From positions 1 through 9,569 of the forward strand of contig PWJP01000082.1 in NCBI GenBank assembly GCA_003559985.1: a DNA stretch of 9,569 nt, read 5' to 3'. Position 1 is the first letter of the stretch. Every line of letters starts with the position of its first letter. Origin of the DNA: Saprospirales bacterium (lineage in GTDB: Bacteria > Bacteroidota > Bacteroidia > Chitinophagales > Saprospiraceae). The translations under genes and the position numbers were made by a program. Shown piece by piece: positions 1 to 6,901 of the stretch. A model generated the notes under the pieces. That model ran no database searches. It worked only from the letters and a program-made list of their open reading frames with translations, and was not told the origin of the DNA.

Positions 1-14
1 GAAAATTTTTGCCA

Positions 15-1235
15 ATGAAAATACTTCTCAAAATTGCCTGGAGAAACATATGGAGGAACAAAGGTCGCAGTGTTGCCCTTTTAACCGCTATTGTGATTGG
101 CTTGTGGGCGGGCGTAGTGACGGTTGGACTCATGACCGGCCTATTGGATCAGCGCATCGATAACTTAATCGACTCCGAAATTGCCCATCTTCAGGCCCAT
201 CATCCGGAATTCAGGGAAGAACACAGACCGGAAATGGTACTTCCCGATGTTACAGAGCTGACCACCTGGCTGGATGAAAACCAGTCTGTCCGCTCCTACA
301 CTGCGCGGTCCATAGTTGAGGGCATGTTCCAGTCTCCCATTAAAACCTCCGGGGTGCGAATCATGGGGGTCGATCCGGAAAGGGAGCGCAATACCACTAC
401 TTTTCACGAAAACCTGGTCAGTGGTGATTACGTGGATACAGATATTAGAAATCCTGTCATTCTGGGCCTTGAGTTGGCTGAAGAGCACAACATAGAAATT
501 GGAAACCGCATCGTACTGACTTTTGAGCAGTTAGATGGTGAATTGGCATCGGCTGCTTTTAATGTGAGTGGGTTTTTCAGATCGGGCTCCACCCATTACG
601 ACAGGGGTAATGTGATCGTCCACATAATGGACCTTCAGGAACTATTGAGTGAGAAGCCTGTTTTTCACGAAATCGCTGTCGTGCTGCACGATATTGAAGA
701 GGCGGAAAGCGTGGTGATGGCCATCAATGAGCAGTTCGATGGATTGGTTGCACAAACCTGGGACCAACTCTCACCGGAACTCGGTACCATTGTGCTTTTG
801 GGTTCTTTCATGCTCTTTATTGTGACCATGATCATTATGATCGCCCTTGCTTTCGGAATTCTCAACACCATGTTGATGGCACTTTTCGAGCGCATTCGTG
901 AGATTGGTATGCTCATTAGTATTGGAATGAGCCGGATAAGAGTCTTTTTCATGATCGTACTGGAAGCGGTAATGCTAACTATTACCGGGGCAGCCGTCGG
1001 GATGCTGTTTGCCTGGGGAACCATTGCAATATTGAACAGAGAGGGCGTTGATTTGGCTCTGTTTGCCGGTGGAATCGAAGAAATTGGTTGGCCCACGGTC
1101 ATTTATCCGGCTATAACTCTGGGAGAGTTTTTCTCAATTACGGTGGTGGTGATAACCATGACATTGTTGGCCACCCTGTACCCGGCATATAAAGCCTTTA
1201 GAGTCAATCCCATGGAAGTGGAGAAAGATACCTGA
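15..1235 (+). CDS. ABC transporter permease, FtsX/MacB (LolC/LolE-like) family
   Basis: Inner-membrane subunit of a type VII (MacB/LolCDE-like) ABC transporter; these use ATP hydrolysis in the cytoplasm to drive movements of a periplasmic domain rather than passing substrate through the membrane. The 406-residue protein has the family layout: a basic N-terminus with WRNIWRNKGRS (about residues 9-19), TM1 (about 19-41), a roughly 210-residue periplasmic domain, then three TM segments (about 258-284, 312-338, 370-390). The FtsX-domain coupling motif FERIREIGML lies near 291-300, and the C-terminal YPAYKAFRVNP is the usual post-TM4 tail. The ATG at 15 is chosen because it gives the typical short cytoplasmic N-terminus; a TTG two codons upstream is in frame, and only 14 nt precede the ATG, so an upstream partner gene cannot be excluded. 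The ATPase follows after 34 bp. Family assignment is secure; the substrate is unknown. Confidence 0.9.
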   Translation: MKILLKIAWRNIWRNKGRSVALLTAIVIGLWAGVVTVGLMTGLLDQRIDNLIDSEIAHLQAHHPEFREEHRPEMVLPDVTELTTWLDENQSVRSYTARSIVEGMFQSPIKTSGVRIMGVDPERERNTTTFHENLVSGDYVDTDIRNPVILGLELAEEHNIEIGNRIVLTFEQLDGELASAAFNVSGFFRSGSTHYDRGNVIVHIMDLQELLSEKPVFHEIAVVLHDIEEAESVVMAINEQFDGLVAQTWDQLSPELGTIVLLGSFMLFIVTMIIMIALAFGILNTMLMALFERIREIGMLISIGMSRIRVFFMIVLEAVMLTITGAAVGMLFAWGTIAILNREGVDLALFAGGIEEIGWPTVIYPAITLGEFFSITVVVITMTLLATLYPAYKAFRVNPMEVEKDT

Positions 1236-1269
1236 TAATTAAAATGTAACGAATTAAAATTCCATAATT

Positions 1270-1983
1270 ATGGCTGTAATTAGAACCGAAAAAATCTGCA
1301 AGGTGTACAACCCGGATACTATACCGGTGCACGCATTAAAAGATGTGTCGATCCAGGTCGAGGAGGGGGAGTTCACCAGCCTGGTGGGCCCTTCAGGTTC
1401 CGGGAAAACCACATTGCTAAATATGCTGGGGGCGCTCGACATGCCTTCTTCCGGAAAATCATTCATAGGAGATGTCGAAGTCACAAAACTTTCCGATAAG
1501 GAACGGATTAATTTCCGCCTTCACAACATCGGCTTTGTGTTTCAACACTACAACCTGATTCCGGTGTTCACCGCACGCGAGAACGTTTCCTTTATTATGA
1601 TGCTGCAGGGAGTGGCTCAAAAGGAAATGTTAGAGCGCACCGATGAATTGCTGGAAAGTGTGGGGCTCGGAGACAGAAAGGATGCCAGACCACATGAATT
1701 GTCGGGTGGTCAGCAGCAGCGGGTGGCTGTGGCAAGGGCACTCGCTTCAAAACCCAGATTTATACTCGCAGATGAACCCACGGCAAACCTGGATACCAAA
1801 GCGGCTATGAATCTGCTCGATATCATGGAAAAAATGAATGAGGAGCAAAAGGTCACCTTCGTTTTTTCAACCCACGATCAACGGGTCATCCAAAGAGCTC
1901 GCCGTGTGGTCACGCTGGTCGATGGTGCCGTTCATACGGATGAAACCACAACCCCTGATAATACTGTGAAGGATAGTAAATAG
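1270..1983 (+). CDS. ABC transporter ATP-binding protein, LolD/MacB-type
   Basis: Cytoplasmic nucleotide-binding subunit expected to pair as a dimer with the preceding permease. All catalytic motifs are intact in the 237 residues: Walker A GPSGSGKT (40-47), Q-loop with Gln92 in FVFQHYNLIP, signature LSGGQ (144-148) followed by QQRVAVARAL, Walker B FILADEP with catalytic Glu169, D-loop ANLD, and the switch histidine His202 in FSTHD. The length and the FQ-x-x-NLIP Q-loop are typical of the LolD/MacB-ATPase/FtsE group. The ATG at 1270 is supported by the standard N-terminus leading into VHALKDVSIQVEEGEF. The spacing to the permease (34 bp) and to the barrel gene (35 bp) suggests a single transcript. 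The sequence cannot distinguish lipoprotein release, peptide or antibiotic efflux, or lipid transport. Confidence 0.95.
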   Translation: MAVIRTEKICKVYNPDTIPVHALKDVSIQVEEGEFTSLVGPSGSGKTTLLNMLGALDMPSSGKSFIGDVEVTKLSDKERINFRLHNIGFVFQHYNLIPVFTARENVSFIMMLQGVAQKEMLERTDELLESVGLGDRKDARPHELSGGQQQRVAVARALASKPRFILADEPTANLDTKAAMNLLDIMEKMNEEQKVTFVFSTHDQRVIQRARRVVTLVDGAVHTDETTTPDNTVKDSK

Positions 1984-2003
1984 TACATGTTCCATTTTGC
2001 CCT

Positions 2004-2010
2004 AAGAGGA
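2004..2010 (+). promoter_or_regulatory. Shine-Dalgarno sequence of the outer-membrane barrel gene
   Basis: AAGAGGA lies 8 nt before the ATG at 2019. It supports that start and independent ribosome loading on the third gene of the unit. The first two genes of the unit show no comparable purine-rich site. Confidence 0.6.
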
Positions 2011-2018
2011 TTTAAATC

Positions 2019-3176
2019 ATGAGATACATACCTTTGGTAATTTTCTCTCTTCTGGTCCCATTTTATGTGTCCGGGCAATTGAGTGATCGCCTGGATATAA
2101 GTGGGTACTTTCAGGGCAATCCGGTTTTTATCAAGGCGGATCTCCCGCCACCTCTGACCAGAAGTAATTGGATGGAGTACAGGTTGCAAAACAGGCTCAA
2201 TATCCGCCTGGATGTATCGGAGTCTATCCAGTTCCACTGGCAAATGAGAACCCGGGCTTTTTTTGGGGATTTGGTGAGGGAATTGCCGGGATATGCGAGT
2301 GGAATTGATGTGGATGATGGCCTGGTCAATATGTCCTGGATGGTGGCTTCAAGGGATAAGTGGGTATTACACTACATCCCTGACCGGCTTTACTTTCGCT
2401 ATACGGCCGACGACTGGGATGTGCGCATAGGTCGTCAGCGTGTGAATTGGGGCATTAATACCATCACCAATCCGAATGACATTTTTAACATATACTCATT
2501 TTACGACTTTGATTACCGGGAGCGACCGGGTTCTGATGCAGTTAGAGTCCAGCGATATTTTGGGGTAAGTGAGCGCATAGAATTTGCCGCCAGTCCCGCC
2601 AGGAACTTCAGAAACAGCATCATTGCCGGCCTTTACGGATTCAATTGGGGAAATTACGACTTGCAGGTCATTGGTGGTTATTACAGAAACCGACTTGCGG
2701 CAGGCGGTGGCTGGGCTGGAAGTATTGAAGGAGCAGGATTTAAGGGTGAGATGATGTACTATGCCGATTTTGACAAGGAAAACGGAGAGCGTGCCACCAA
2801 TTTTGTGGCTGCTGTTTCGGGGGATTATATGTTTGAATCTGGTTTGTTTGTAACCACAGAGTTGTTGTTCAATGCAGAGGGCGGAATGGACGAATTGTTG
2901 CTCATTGCGGAAGACTTTGCCCCCGACAATCCCTCTCTTTCAAAGTATCAGGTTTCTATGCAAATGACATATCCGGTTCATCCACTCGTAGATTTAATTT
3001 TTGCCACCATTTACTACCCCGACGAGAACGCTGTATTTTTGTCTCCGGGAGTCAGTTGGTCGGTTATAGAAAACCTGGACATTCAGTTACTCGGGCAGGC
3101 TTTTGTCGGTAGGTCTGATTCCGCACTTTCCAATGCTGCCAATCTGGTGACCGCCTCAGTGCGATACAGTTATTGA
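2019..3176 (+). CDS. Secreted outer-membrane beta-barrel protein, porin-like, linked to an ABC transporter
   Basis: 385 residues. The N-terminus is a Sec signal peptide (residues 1 to about 19, hydrophobic core PLVIFSLLVPF, cleavage near VSG/Q). The mature part alternates polar and aromatic residues in short strands with Gly/Asn/Asp turns and ends in VRYSY, a C-terminal aromatic residue typical of barrels inserted by the Bam machinery. A conserved-looking core reads VRIGRQRVNWG (about 135-145), then NPNDIFN and YRERPGSDAVRV (about 151-176). This 'GRQ-x-VNWG ... NP-x-D ... RPG' arrangement resembles DUF1302-type and related porin-like proteins, but that is pattern similarity, not a confirmed family hit. 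It is transcribed behind the ABC permease and ATPase with a 35 bp gap, suggesting it is the outer-membrane partner or recipient of that system. The role is unproven; it could also be an independent porin. Confidence 0.75.
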   Translation: MRYIPLVIFSLLVPFYVSGQLSDRLDISGYFQGNPVFIKADLPPPLTRSNWMEYRLQNRLNIRLDVSESIQFHWQMRTRAFFGDLVRELPGYASGIDVDDGLVNMSWMVASRDKWVLHYIPDRLYFRYTADDWDVRIGRQRVNWGINTITNPNDIFNIYSFYDFDYRERPGSDAVRVQRYFGVSERIEFAASPARNFRNSIIAGLYGFNWGNYDLQVIGGYYRNRLAAGGGWAGSIEGAGFKGEMMYYADFDKENGERATNFVAAVSGDYMFESGLFVTTELLFNAEGGMDELLLIAEDFAPDNPSLSKYQVSMQMTYPVHPLVDLIFATIYYPDENAVFLSPGVSWSVIENLDIQLLGQAFVGRSDSALSNAANLVTASVRYSY

Positions 3177-3185
3177 GATTTTGGC

Positions 3186-3218
3186 AAAAAAAAGCCGGAA
3201 GGATGGACCCTCCGGCTT
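3186..3218 (-). terminator. Intrinsic terminator of the rplU-rpmA operon
   Basis: Arms AAGCCGGAAGG (3192-3202) and CCCTCCGGCTT (3208-3218) pair over 11 positions with one A/C mismatch around a 5-nt loop. Read on the - strand, the stem runs directly into a tract of eight T (3193 down to 3186), the classical Rho-independent layout for rpmA, whose stop is at 3262. On the + strand the downstream side (ACATATATCTCATTT) is much less T-rich, so termination of the ABC operon here would be weaker. It separates two convergent transcription units. Confidence 0.85.
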
Positions 3219-3261
3219 ACATATATCTCATTTGTTAAATCCCGGTTCCCGGGGCAGGAAT

Positions 3262-3978
3262 TTACTCCTTCTCCTGGTCGTCGGCTTTAAGCTTAGCTTG
3301 TAGTTCTTTAAGTTCATCCATTTTGCCTTCTGCCGCAAGTTTAGCCTGCTGCGGCCAGTCAGTTGGGTCAAATGCCTTGTATCTACTACCGGCCTTTTCC
3401 AATACAGCTTGGAGCTGGTCAACAGTGGCTGAAGCTATGGAGTCATATGTGGCATAACCACTTTCTGCGAGAACCTCTGCCAATTTAGGACCGACGCCAT
3501 CAAGAACTTTTAGGTTGTCAGGCTTGCCGGCATCCGCTGGCTTGGCTTGTTTCTTAGGAGCCTCAGCTTTGGGCTCTTCAGCTTCGGCTTCCTTTTCTTT
3601 AGGCGCTTCAGCTTTGGTTTTTTCCGCTTTGGGAGCCTCAGCTTTAGCAGGTTCCTCCTTTTTAGCTGGAGTGGCTGTTTTTGCCTTGGCGGTTTTAGAG
3701 TCCAACTTTTCTGCCACCTCTTCCATTTTTGGAATGATGGAGACAAAAGTTCTTCTCAGTCTTTTCTTTTTGAACCTGACCGTTCCGTCTGTAAGAGCAT
3801 AGAGCGTGTGGTCCTTGCCGATTCCGACATTGTCGCCTGCGTGGAACCTGGTACCGCGTTGACGCACGATTATATTTCCTGCAACAGCCTGTTGGCCACC
3901 GTAGAGTTTTACACCCAGGCGTTTACTATTACTGTCGCGTCCATTGTCCGTACTACCTACACCTTTTTTGTGTGCCAT
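3262..3978 (-). CDS. rpmA: 50S ribosomal protein bL27 with C-terminal helix-hairpin-helix extension
   Basis: bL27 lies beside the peptidyl-transferase centre of the 50S subunit, its N-terminal tail reaching the P-site tRNA. Residues 1-88 form a complete bL27: MAHKKGVGS start, SKRLGVKLYGGQ, AGNIIVRQRGT, GKDHTLYAL, and the closing RTFVSIIP. bL27 normally ends there at about 85 residues, but this frame continues without interruption to 238. Residues about 89-152 are a Lys/Ala/Glu/Pro linker built from KAEAPK-like units, probably disordered. Residues about 153-238 form a compact domain with a helix-hairpin-helix signature (LKVLDGVGPKLAEVL), then a YKAFDPTDWPQQAKLAAEGK block and a charged helix. 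From family knowledge, a very similar linker plus HhH tail occurs on bL21 in many Flavobacteriia; here bL21 is standard and the tail sits on bL27. There is no cleavable N-terminal extension of the Firmicutes kind. The tail's function is unknown; binding to rRNA or another nucleic acid is the obvious guess. Confidence 0.95.
   Translation of the reverse strand: MAHKKGVGSTDNGRDSNSKRLGVKLYGGQQAVAGNIIVRQRGTRFHAGDNVGIGKDHTLYALTDGTVRFKKKRLRRTFVSIIPKMEEVAEKLDSKTAKAKTATPAKKEEPAKAEAPKAEKTKAEAPKEKEAEAEEPKAEAPKKQAKPADAGKPDNLKVLDGVGPKLAEVLAESGYATYDSIASATVDQLQAVLEKAGSRYKAFDPTDWPQQAKLAAEGKMDELKELQAKLKADDQEKE
3541..3680 (-). repeat. Low-complexity repetitive segment encoding the bL27 linker
   Basis: The 14-mer GGAGCCTCAGCTTT occurs exactly twice (3557-3570 and 3632-3645), with a degenerate relative GGCGCTTCAGCTTTGG at 3602-3617. 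All encode KAEAPK-type units in the same frame on the - strand. The composition suggests growth by duplication or slippage. The reading frame is intact. Confidence 0.7.
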
Positions 3979-3999
3979 GATCTGATTGGTTTAAGTCGT

Positions 4000-4311
4000 T
4001 TAAACAGAAATTTTATCAATGTGGAGTTCAGAGAGGTACTGCCTGTGTCCCTTCTTGCGTCTGTAACCTTTTCTTCTCTTCTTCTTGAAGACGATCACTT
4101 TGTCGTCCTTGAGGTGGTCCACTACAGTAGCTTCCACGGTTGCGCTTTCCACTTTGGGTTTACCAATGCGGACCTCACCCCCGTTGGCTACGAGGAGGAC
4201 TTCGTCAAAGGAGACCTTTGAACCCGATTCTTCAGGCAGTCTGTGAACGAAGACTTTCATGCCTTCCTCAACCTTAAATTGCTGCCCTGCTATATTGACA
4301 ATTGCGTACAT
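4000..4311 (-). CDS. rplU: 50S ribosomal protein bL21
   Basis: Large-subunit ribosomal protein that binds 23S rRNA on the outer face of the 50S particle. The 103 residues span a full standard bL21: MYAIVNIAGQQFKVEEG at the start, a central KVSFDEVLLV, and the diagnostic basic segment FKKKRRKGYRRKKGHRQ near the C-terminus, then LHIDKISV. The ATG at 4311 is preferred over the in-frame GTG at 4320 because MYAIV is the universal bL21 start and the promoter lies only about 27 nt upstream. It is followed after 21 bp by rpmA, the usual rplU-rpmA order. Unlike many Flavobacteriia bL21 proteins it has no C-terminal extension; the equivalent domain appears on bL27. Confidence 0.97.
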   Translation of the reverse strand: MYAIVNIAGQQFKVEEGMKVFVHRLPEESGSKVSFDEVLLVANGGEVRIGKPKVESATVEATVVDHLKDDKVIVFKKKRRKGYRRKKGHRQYLSELHIDKISV

Positions 4312-4337
4312 ATCTACCACTTTTTAGAAATGGACTG

Positions 4338-4370
4338 CAAAGGTACAACTATGTTTTGAAATAATACAAA
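4338..4370 (-). promoter_or_regulatory. Bacteroidota-type promoter of rplU-rpmA
   Basis: On the - strand, TTTG (4370-4367) is followed after exactly 21 nt by TACCTTTG (4345-4338), an exact match to the Bacteroidota primary sigma consensus TTTG / TAnnTTTG. Transcription would start near 4331, leaving a leader of about 20 nt, too short for an L21-type leader structure. The element fills the gap after the aspartyl protease gene, so the ribosomal operon has its own promoter. Confidence 0.8.
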
Positions 4371-4376
4371 CATCCA

Positions 4377-5621
4377 TTAAAATAATTCTCGAAGTCGAAA
4401 GGTATATGTTTTTCTTTCTTCATCTCTTTCAACGCGAACGCGGATTCGCTTACCCTCCCGGCGCTCCAATCTGTTGGTTATAAACCTGAGGCTCACAAAA
4501 GATGCAGGCCATCTTTGAAAGGCTACGATCCTGTCGCCCCTGCGCAATCCCGCATCCCATGCGGGGGATTCCTCTGCTACATTGGCGATGTAGAATCGAT
4601 TTAATTCCTGTCCCGCTGCAATGACAGACATACCGCTTTTGTTGTATCGAAACGGTTCGTCAAAATTTCGCTCGGGTCTCATATGAATGACCTCATCGGT
4701 GTAGTTGATATACAGGTGAAAACGACTGAGCAATTGATTGCCAATAATCCCCTGCCGGTTGAGGTCACGGAAGTCGATGGCCATGGTGTCAATATCCTGA
4801 AAATTGGTGACGATGTCCCCAAATTGGTGGTCCCACAGTTCAAGACCTGGAACCCGACTAAGGTACCCCTTCAGGTATCCACCAAGTCCTGCGCCCAATT
4901 GGCCGGTGATGGCATTTTCAGGAATTTCGAGATCGGGGTGTGTATTTGAATGTAACAGCAAAGGTAGGCCTGCACCGGTGTCAAGCAAGAAGCGCAGTGG
5001 GGTTCTCTCAGTGCCCTTCAGTCGAACATTGCCCTTGACGTAGGGTTTGCTATTGATTACCTCTATGGGAAAGGTGTGGTAATTGGACCCCGGTTTTTCA
5101 AAGGAAGACCTGCGGTGCAATTCGATGTAATTTCGTCTGTAATTTATTTCCACTATATGATCAGAGAAAAATGACGCACCCAACAATCCGTGCACCGATT
5201 TTCCCAACAATTGATCCAGTACTGAGTGGTCCTCCTCCAATACCAGGATGCTCATGTTTTTGGGCTTTGAGGGTGCGGCCTTGACAGGTATGTTATGAGC
5301 GATAAGTGCGTGGAGCTCGCGGGAGAGATCGGCCCCATAAACAGGAATCCTCCGGTCGTACTCCACACCGAAAATGTCGGTGTATATTCTATTAAACAAT
5401 ATGGTGTGTTGAGCACCGGTATCAAAAATGAGGTTTAGGTCCAAATTGCCAAATAAGGTGACCCGGACTATGATGAAATCCTGATGGGTCTGAAACGGAA
5501 TTCGCACACTTTCTCCGTCCCGGGTGATATCCTGCACCTGAGCAGGTAATGGACCTCCACTGAAAAACACAAACAGAAGGAATGTCCAAATTACGGTAAT
5601 ATGTGACTTTAGTTTACGCAT
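4377..5621 (-). CDS. Secreted retropepsin-like aspartyl protease with PDZ domain
   Basis: 414 residues. The ATG at 5621 gives a clean signal peptide (basic MRKLKSH, hydrophobic VIWTFLLFVFF, cleavage near PAQ); a GTG ten codons upstream (5651) is in frame but adds an atypical extension. Two homologous lobes follow, each with an intact catalytic motif: LIFDTGAQHT (Asp67) and FLLDTGAGLP (Asp214). Each lobe closes with a matching GLLG/GIIG...INY segment (about 145-161 and 291-307), so the protein is a single-chain pseudo-dimer equivalent to a retropepsin homodimer. Residues about 338-414 form a PDZ domain (AEESPAWDAGLRRGDRIVAF), which in this family binds C-termini or exposed segments of clients. 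It probably acts in the periplasm or at the envelope surface; the substrate is unknown. No clear promoter or terminator was found for it. Its stop lies 66 bp before the rplU start. Confidence 0.88.
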   Translation of the reverse strand: MRKLKSHITVIWTFLLFVFFSGGPLPAQVQDITRDGESVRIPFQTHQDFIIVRVTLFGNLDLNLIFDTGAQHTILFNRIYTDIFGVEYDRRIPVYGADLSRELHALIAHNIPVKAAPSKPKNMSILVLEEDHSVLDQLLGKSVHGLLGASFFSDHIVEINYRRNYIELHRRSSFEKPGSNYHTFPIEVINSKPYVKGNVRLKGTERTPLRFLLDTGAGLPLLLHSNTHPDLEIPENAITGQLGAGLGGYLKGYLSRVPGLELWDHQFGDIVTNFQDIDTMAIDFRDLNRQGIIGNQLLSRFHLYINYTDEVIHMRPERNFDEPFRYNKSGMSVIAAGQELNRFYIANVAEESPAWDAGLRRGDRIVAFQRWPASFVSLRFITNRLERREGKRIRVRVERDEERKTYTFRLRELF

Positions 5622-5737
5622 CGTCCTATATACAACGCAAGGAGACTGCACTCTTGTTTAATTACCACAGATCAGGGGGAAATGCGGGGTAGGCATTTTG
5701 GAGAATACACATCGCATCATTTCTGAAAAGTGTACTA

Positions 5738-6649
5738 TCAGGCCTTTTTTGCAACATTTAATCGCCACCGCCAAAAGGAGGCCAGCAAAAGTGCTGATAC
5801 CATGTCCCAAATGCCCCACCAGGCTACCACGAGCAACATACCACCCAACCCCTCGAAAAAGTTGAATACAAGCACCAGGCCCAGACCTGCATTTTGGATT
5901 CCCGTCTCGAAGGAAATGGCTTTTGAATCCGCTACATCCAGACCGCTTAGTTTGCCGAAGTAATATCCCATCAACAGTGCTCCGCCATTGTGAACCAAAA
6001 CCAGGAAAAACACCAACTTAAAGTAATATACCAGATCGGCCCTGTTGTCGTAAACCGCAACGACGATGATGGCGATGAAAATGATAAGCGCCAGGGTTTG
6101 AACCGGCTTGCTTATTTTTTTGGAAAAGGCGGGGTAGTGGTGATTGATCAACATGCCGGCTATCAGGGGCAGCAATATGAGGTAGGTTATACTCAGTAAC
6201 ATGCTGGTGGGATCTACGGCGACCTCATTCAGCAAAGCACTGGTCTGGGGCAATAAACCGGCCCAGAATTGAAAGGTGACCGGGGTGATCACAATGGCAA
6301 ACATGGTGACTATGCTCGTAAGTGTAATGGACAGGGCCGTATTCCCACCGGCCAGGTGAACGGAAAAATTCGAAATATTGCCACCCGGACAGCAACTCAC
6401 CAATATCAGCCCCAATGCCACACTGGCCGCCACATCCCAAAGACCAATCAAAATCAGGGTAAAAACAGGCAGCAAAAGCAATTGGGAGGTGAGTCCCGTC
6501 AGGGAAGATTTGGGATAGCGGATCAGACGCAAAAAGTCGTCCACCCGGAGATTGAGGGATATCGAAAACATGATAAACCCCAAACAGATGTTCAACAACA
6601 ACAACTGGTCCGGGCTGAAATCAATGATAATATCGTCAATGGCTTCCAC
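5738..6649 (-). CDS. Bile acid:sodium symporter (BASS/SBF) family transporter
   Basis: Polytopic inner-membrane protein of 303 residues with about nine to ten hydrophobic segments. The BASS signature motifs are present: SCCPGGNISN (85-94), at the first discontinuous-helix crossover that binds sodium and substrate, and FETGIQNAGLGL (247-258), the second crossover, with the Glu and Gln that coordinate sodium. Bacterial members move bile acids, pyruvate, pantoate or other organic anions with Na+; the sequence does not reveal the substrate here. The start is a GTG at 6649, because the next in-frame ATG would remove the first membrane segment and a strong SD precedes the GTG. It lies downstream of the patatin-barrel gene on the same strand but 252 bp away, so it probably has its own promoter. 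Confidence 0.92.
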   Translation of the reverse strand: MEAIDDIIIDFSPDQLLLLNICLGFIMFSISLNLRVDDFLRLIRYPKSSLTGLTSQLLLLPVFTLILIGLWDVAASVALGLILVSCCPGGNISNFSVHLAGGNTALSITLTSIVTMFAIVITPVTFQFWAGLLPQTSALLNEVAVDPTSMLLSITYLILLPLIAGMLINHHYPAFSKKISKPVQTLALIIFIAIIVVAVYDNRADLVYYFKLVFFLVLVHNGGALLMGYYFGKLSGLDVADSKAISFETGIQNAGLGLVLVFNFFEGLGGMLLVVAWWGIWDMVSALLLASFWRWRLNVAKKA

Positions 6650-6653
6650 TAAA

Positions 6654-6660
6654 CTCCTCT
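6654..6660 (-). promoter_or_regulatory. Shine-Dalgarno sequence deciding the GTG start of the BASS transporter
   Basis: On the - strand AGAGGAG lies 4 nt before the GTG at 6649. This is one of only two clear Shine-Dalgarno sites in the window and is the main support for the non-ATG start. Confidence 0.65.
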
Positions 6661-6781
6661 TTCTTTATAAAAGGCCGCAAATTAAATAAATTTGGGAAAC
6701 CCGGGGATTTGGTTCTGCATTTGAGAGTCCCTTCAACATGGCTGCAGAGCCCATATTGAGCTGGTATTAGTGTATTCGCCT

Positions 6782-6789
6782 TATTTTTG
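6782..6789 (+). promoter_or_regulatory. Possible + strand -7 promoter element TATTTTTG
   Basis: An exact TAnnTTTG match at the left edge of the inverted-repeat cluster, with only a weak TTG 23 nt upstream (6756-6758). No + strand gene of normal size follows; the first ATG (6857) opens just 17 codons ending at 6910. It may be fortuitous or may drive a short RNA antisense to the 3' end of the patatin-barrel gene. Confidence 0.25.
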
Positions 6790-6825
6790 CGGTGAAAAAT
6801 TTAGATAATCACCGCAAATTTGCGG
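6786..6825. repeat. Overlapping inverted repeats built on TTTGCGG/CCGCAAA
   Basis: A 10-bp perfect inverted repeat, TTTGCGGTGA (6786-6795) and TCACCGCAAA (6809-6818), surrounds a 13-nt AT-rich spacer. Its right arm is shared with a perfect 14-bp palindrome CCGCAAATTTGCGG (6812-6825), giving three half-sites in 40 bp. A further CCGCAAATT copy sits at 6675-6683, just upstream of the BASS gene. Neither side carries the T-tract of an intrinsic terminator. It could be a multi-half-site operator or a pair of alternative hairpins. Confidence 0.6.
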
Positions 6826-6901
6826 CAAATAAAAGAAAGGGGCCGAAGTACAAACTATGAATTGGTTGATTTTAAAGCCGAATAAACCGGCAAACACCGC
6901 T

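Noticed and set aside
665..1102. Antisense 145-codon frame across the permease
   Set aside because: The Ser/Ile/Met-rich composition reflects the complement of hydrophobic transmembrane codons, with no recognisable domain.
3515..4221. Long + strand open frames opposite rpmA and rplU
   Set aside because: They are antisense to firmly identified ribosomal proteins, and their Ser/Leu/Phe-rich composition mirrors the Lys/Ala/Glu codons of the bL27 linker and basic bL21 segments.
5622..5651. GTG start ten codons upstream for the aspartyl protease
   Set aside because: It would place a Cys-containing, non-basic stretch before the MRKLKSH signal-peptide start; the ATG at 5621 is more natural.
5680..5698. 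Hairpin AAATGC / GCATTT between the BASS and protease genes
   Set aside because: Only a 6-bp AT-rich stem; on the - strand, where a terminator would be needed, it is followed by C rather than T residues.
6877..6891. GCCG / CGGC hairpin just after the phospholipase stop as its terminator
   Set aside because: The stem is only 4 bp and the T-run on the - strand is 3 nt, too weak to call.
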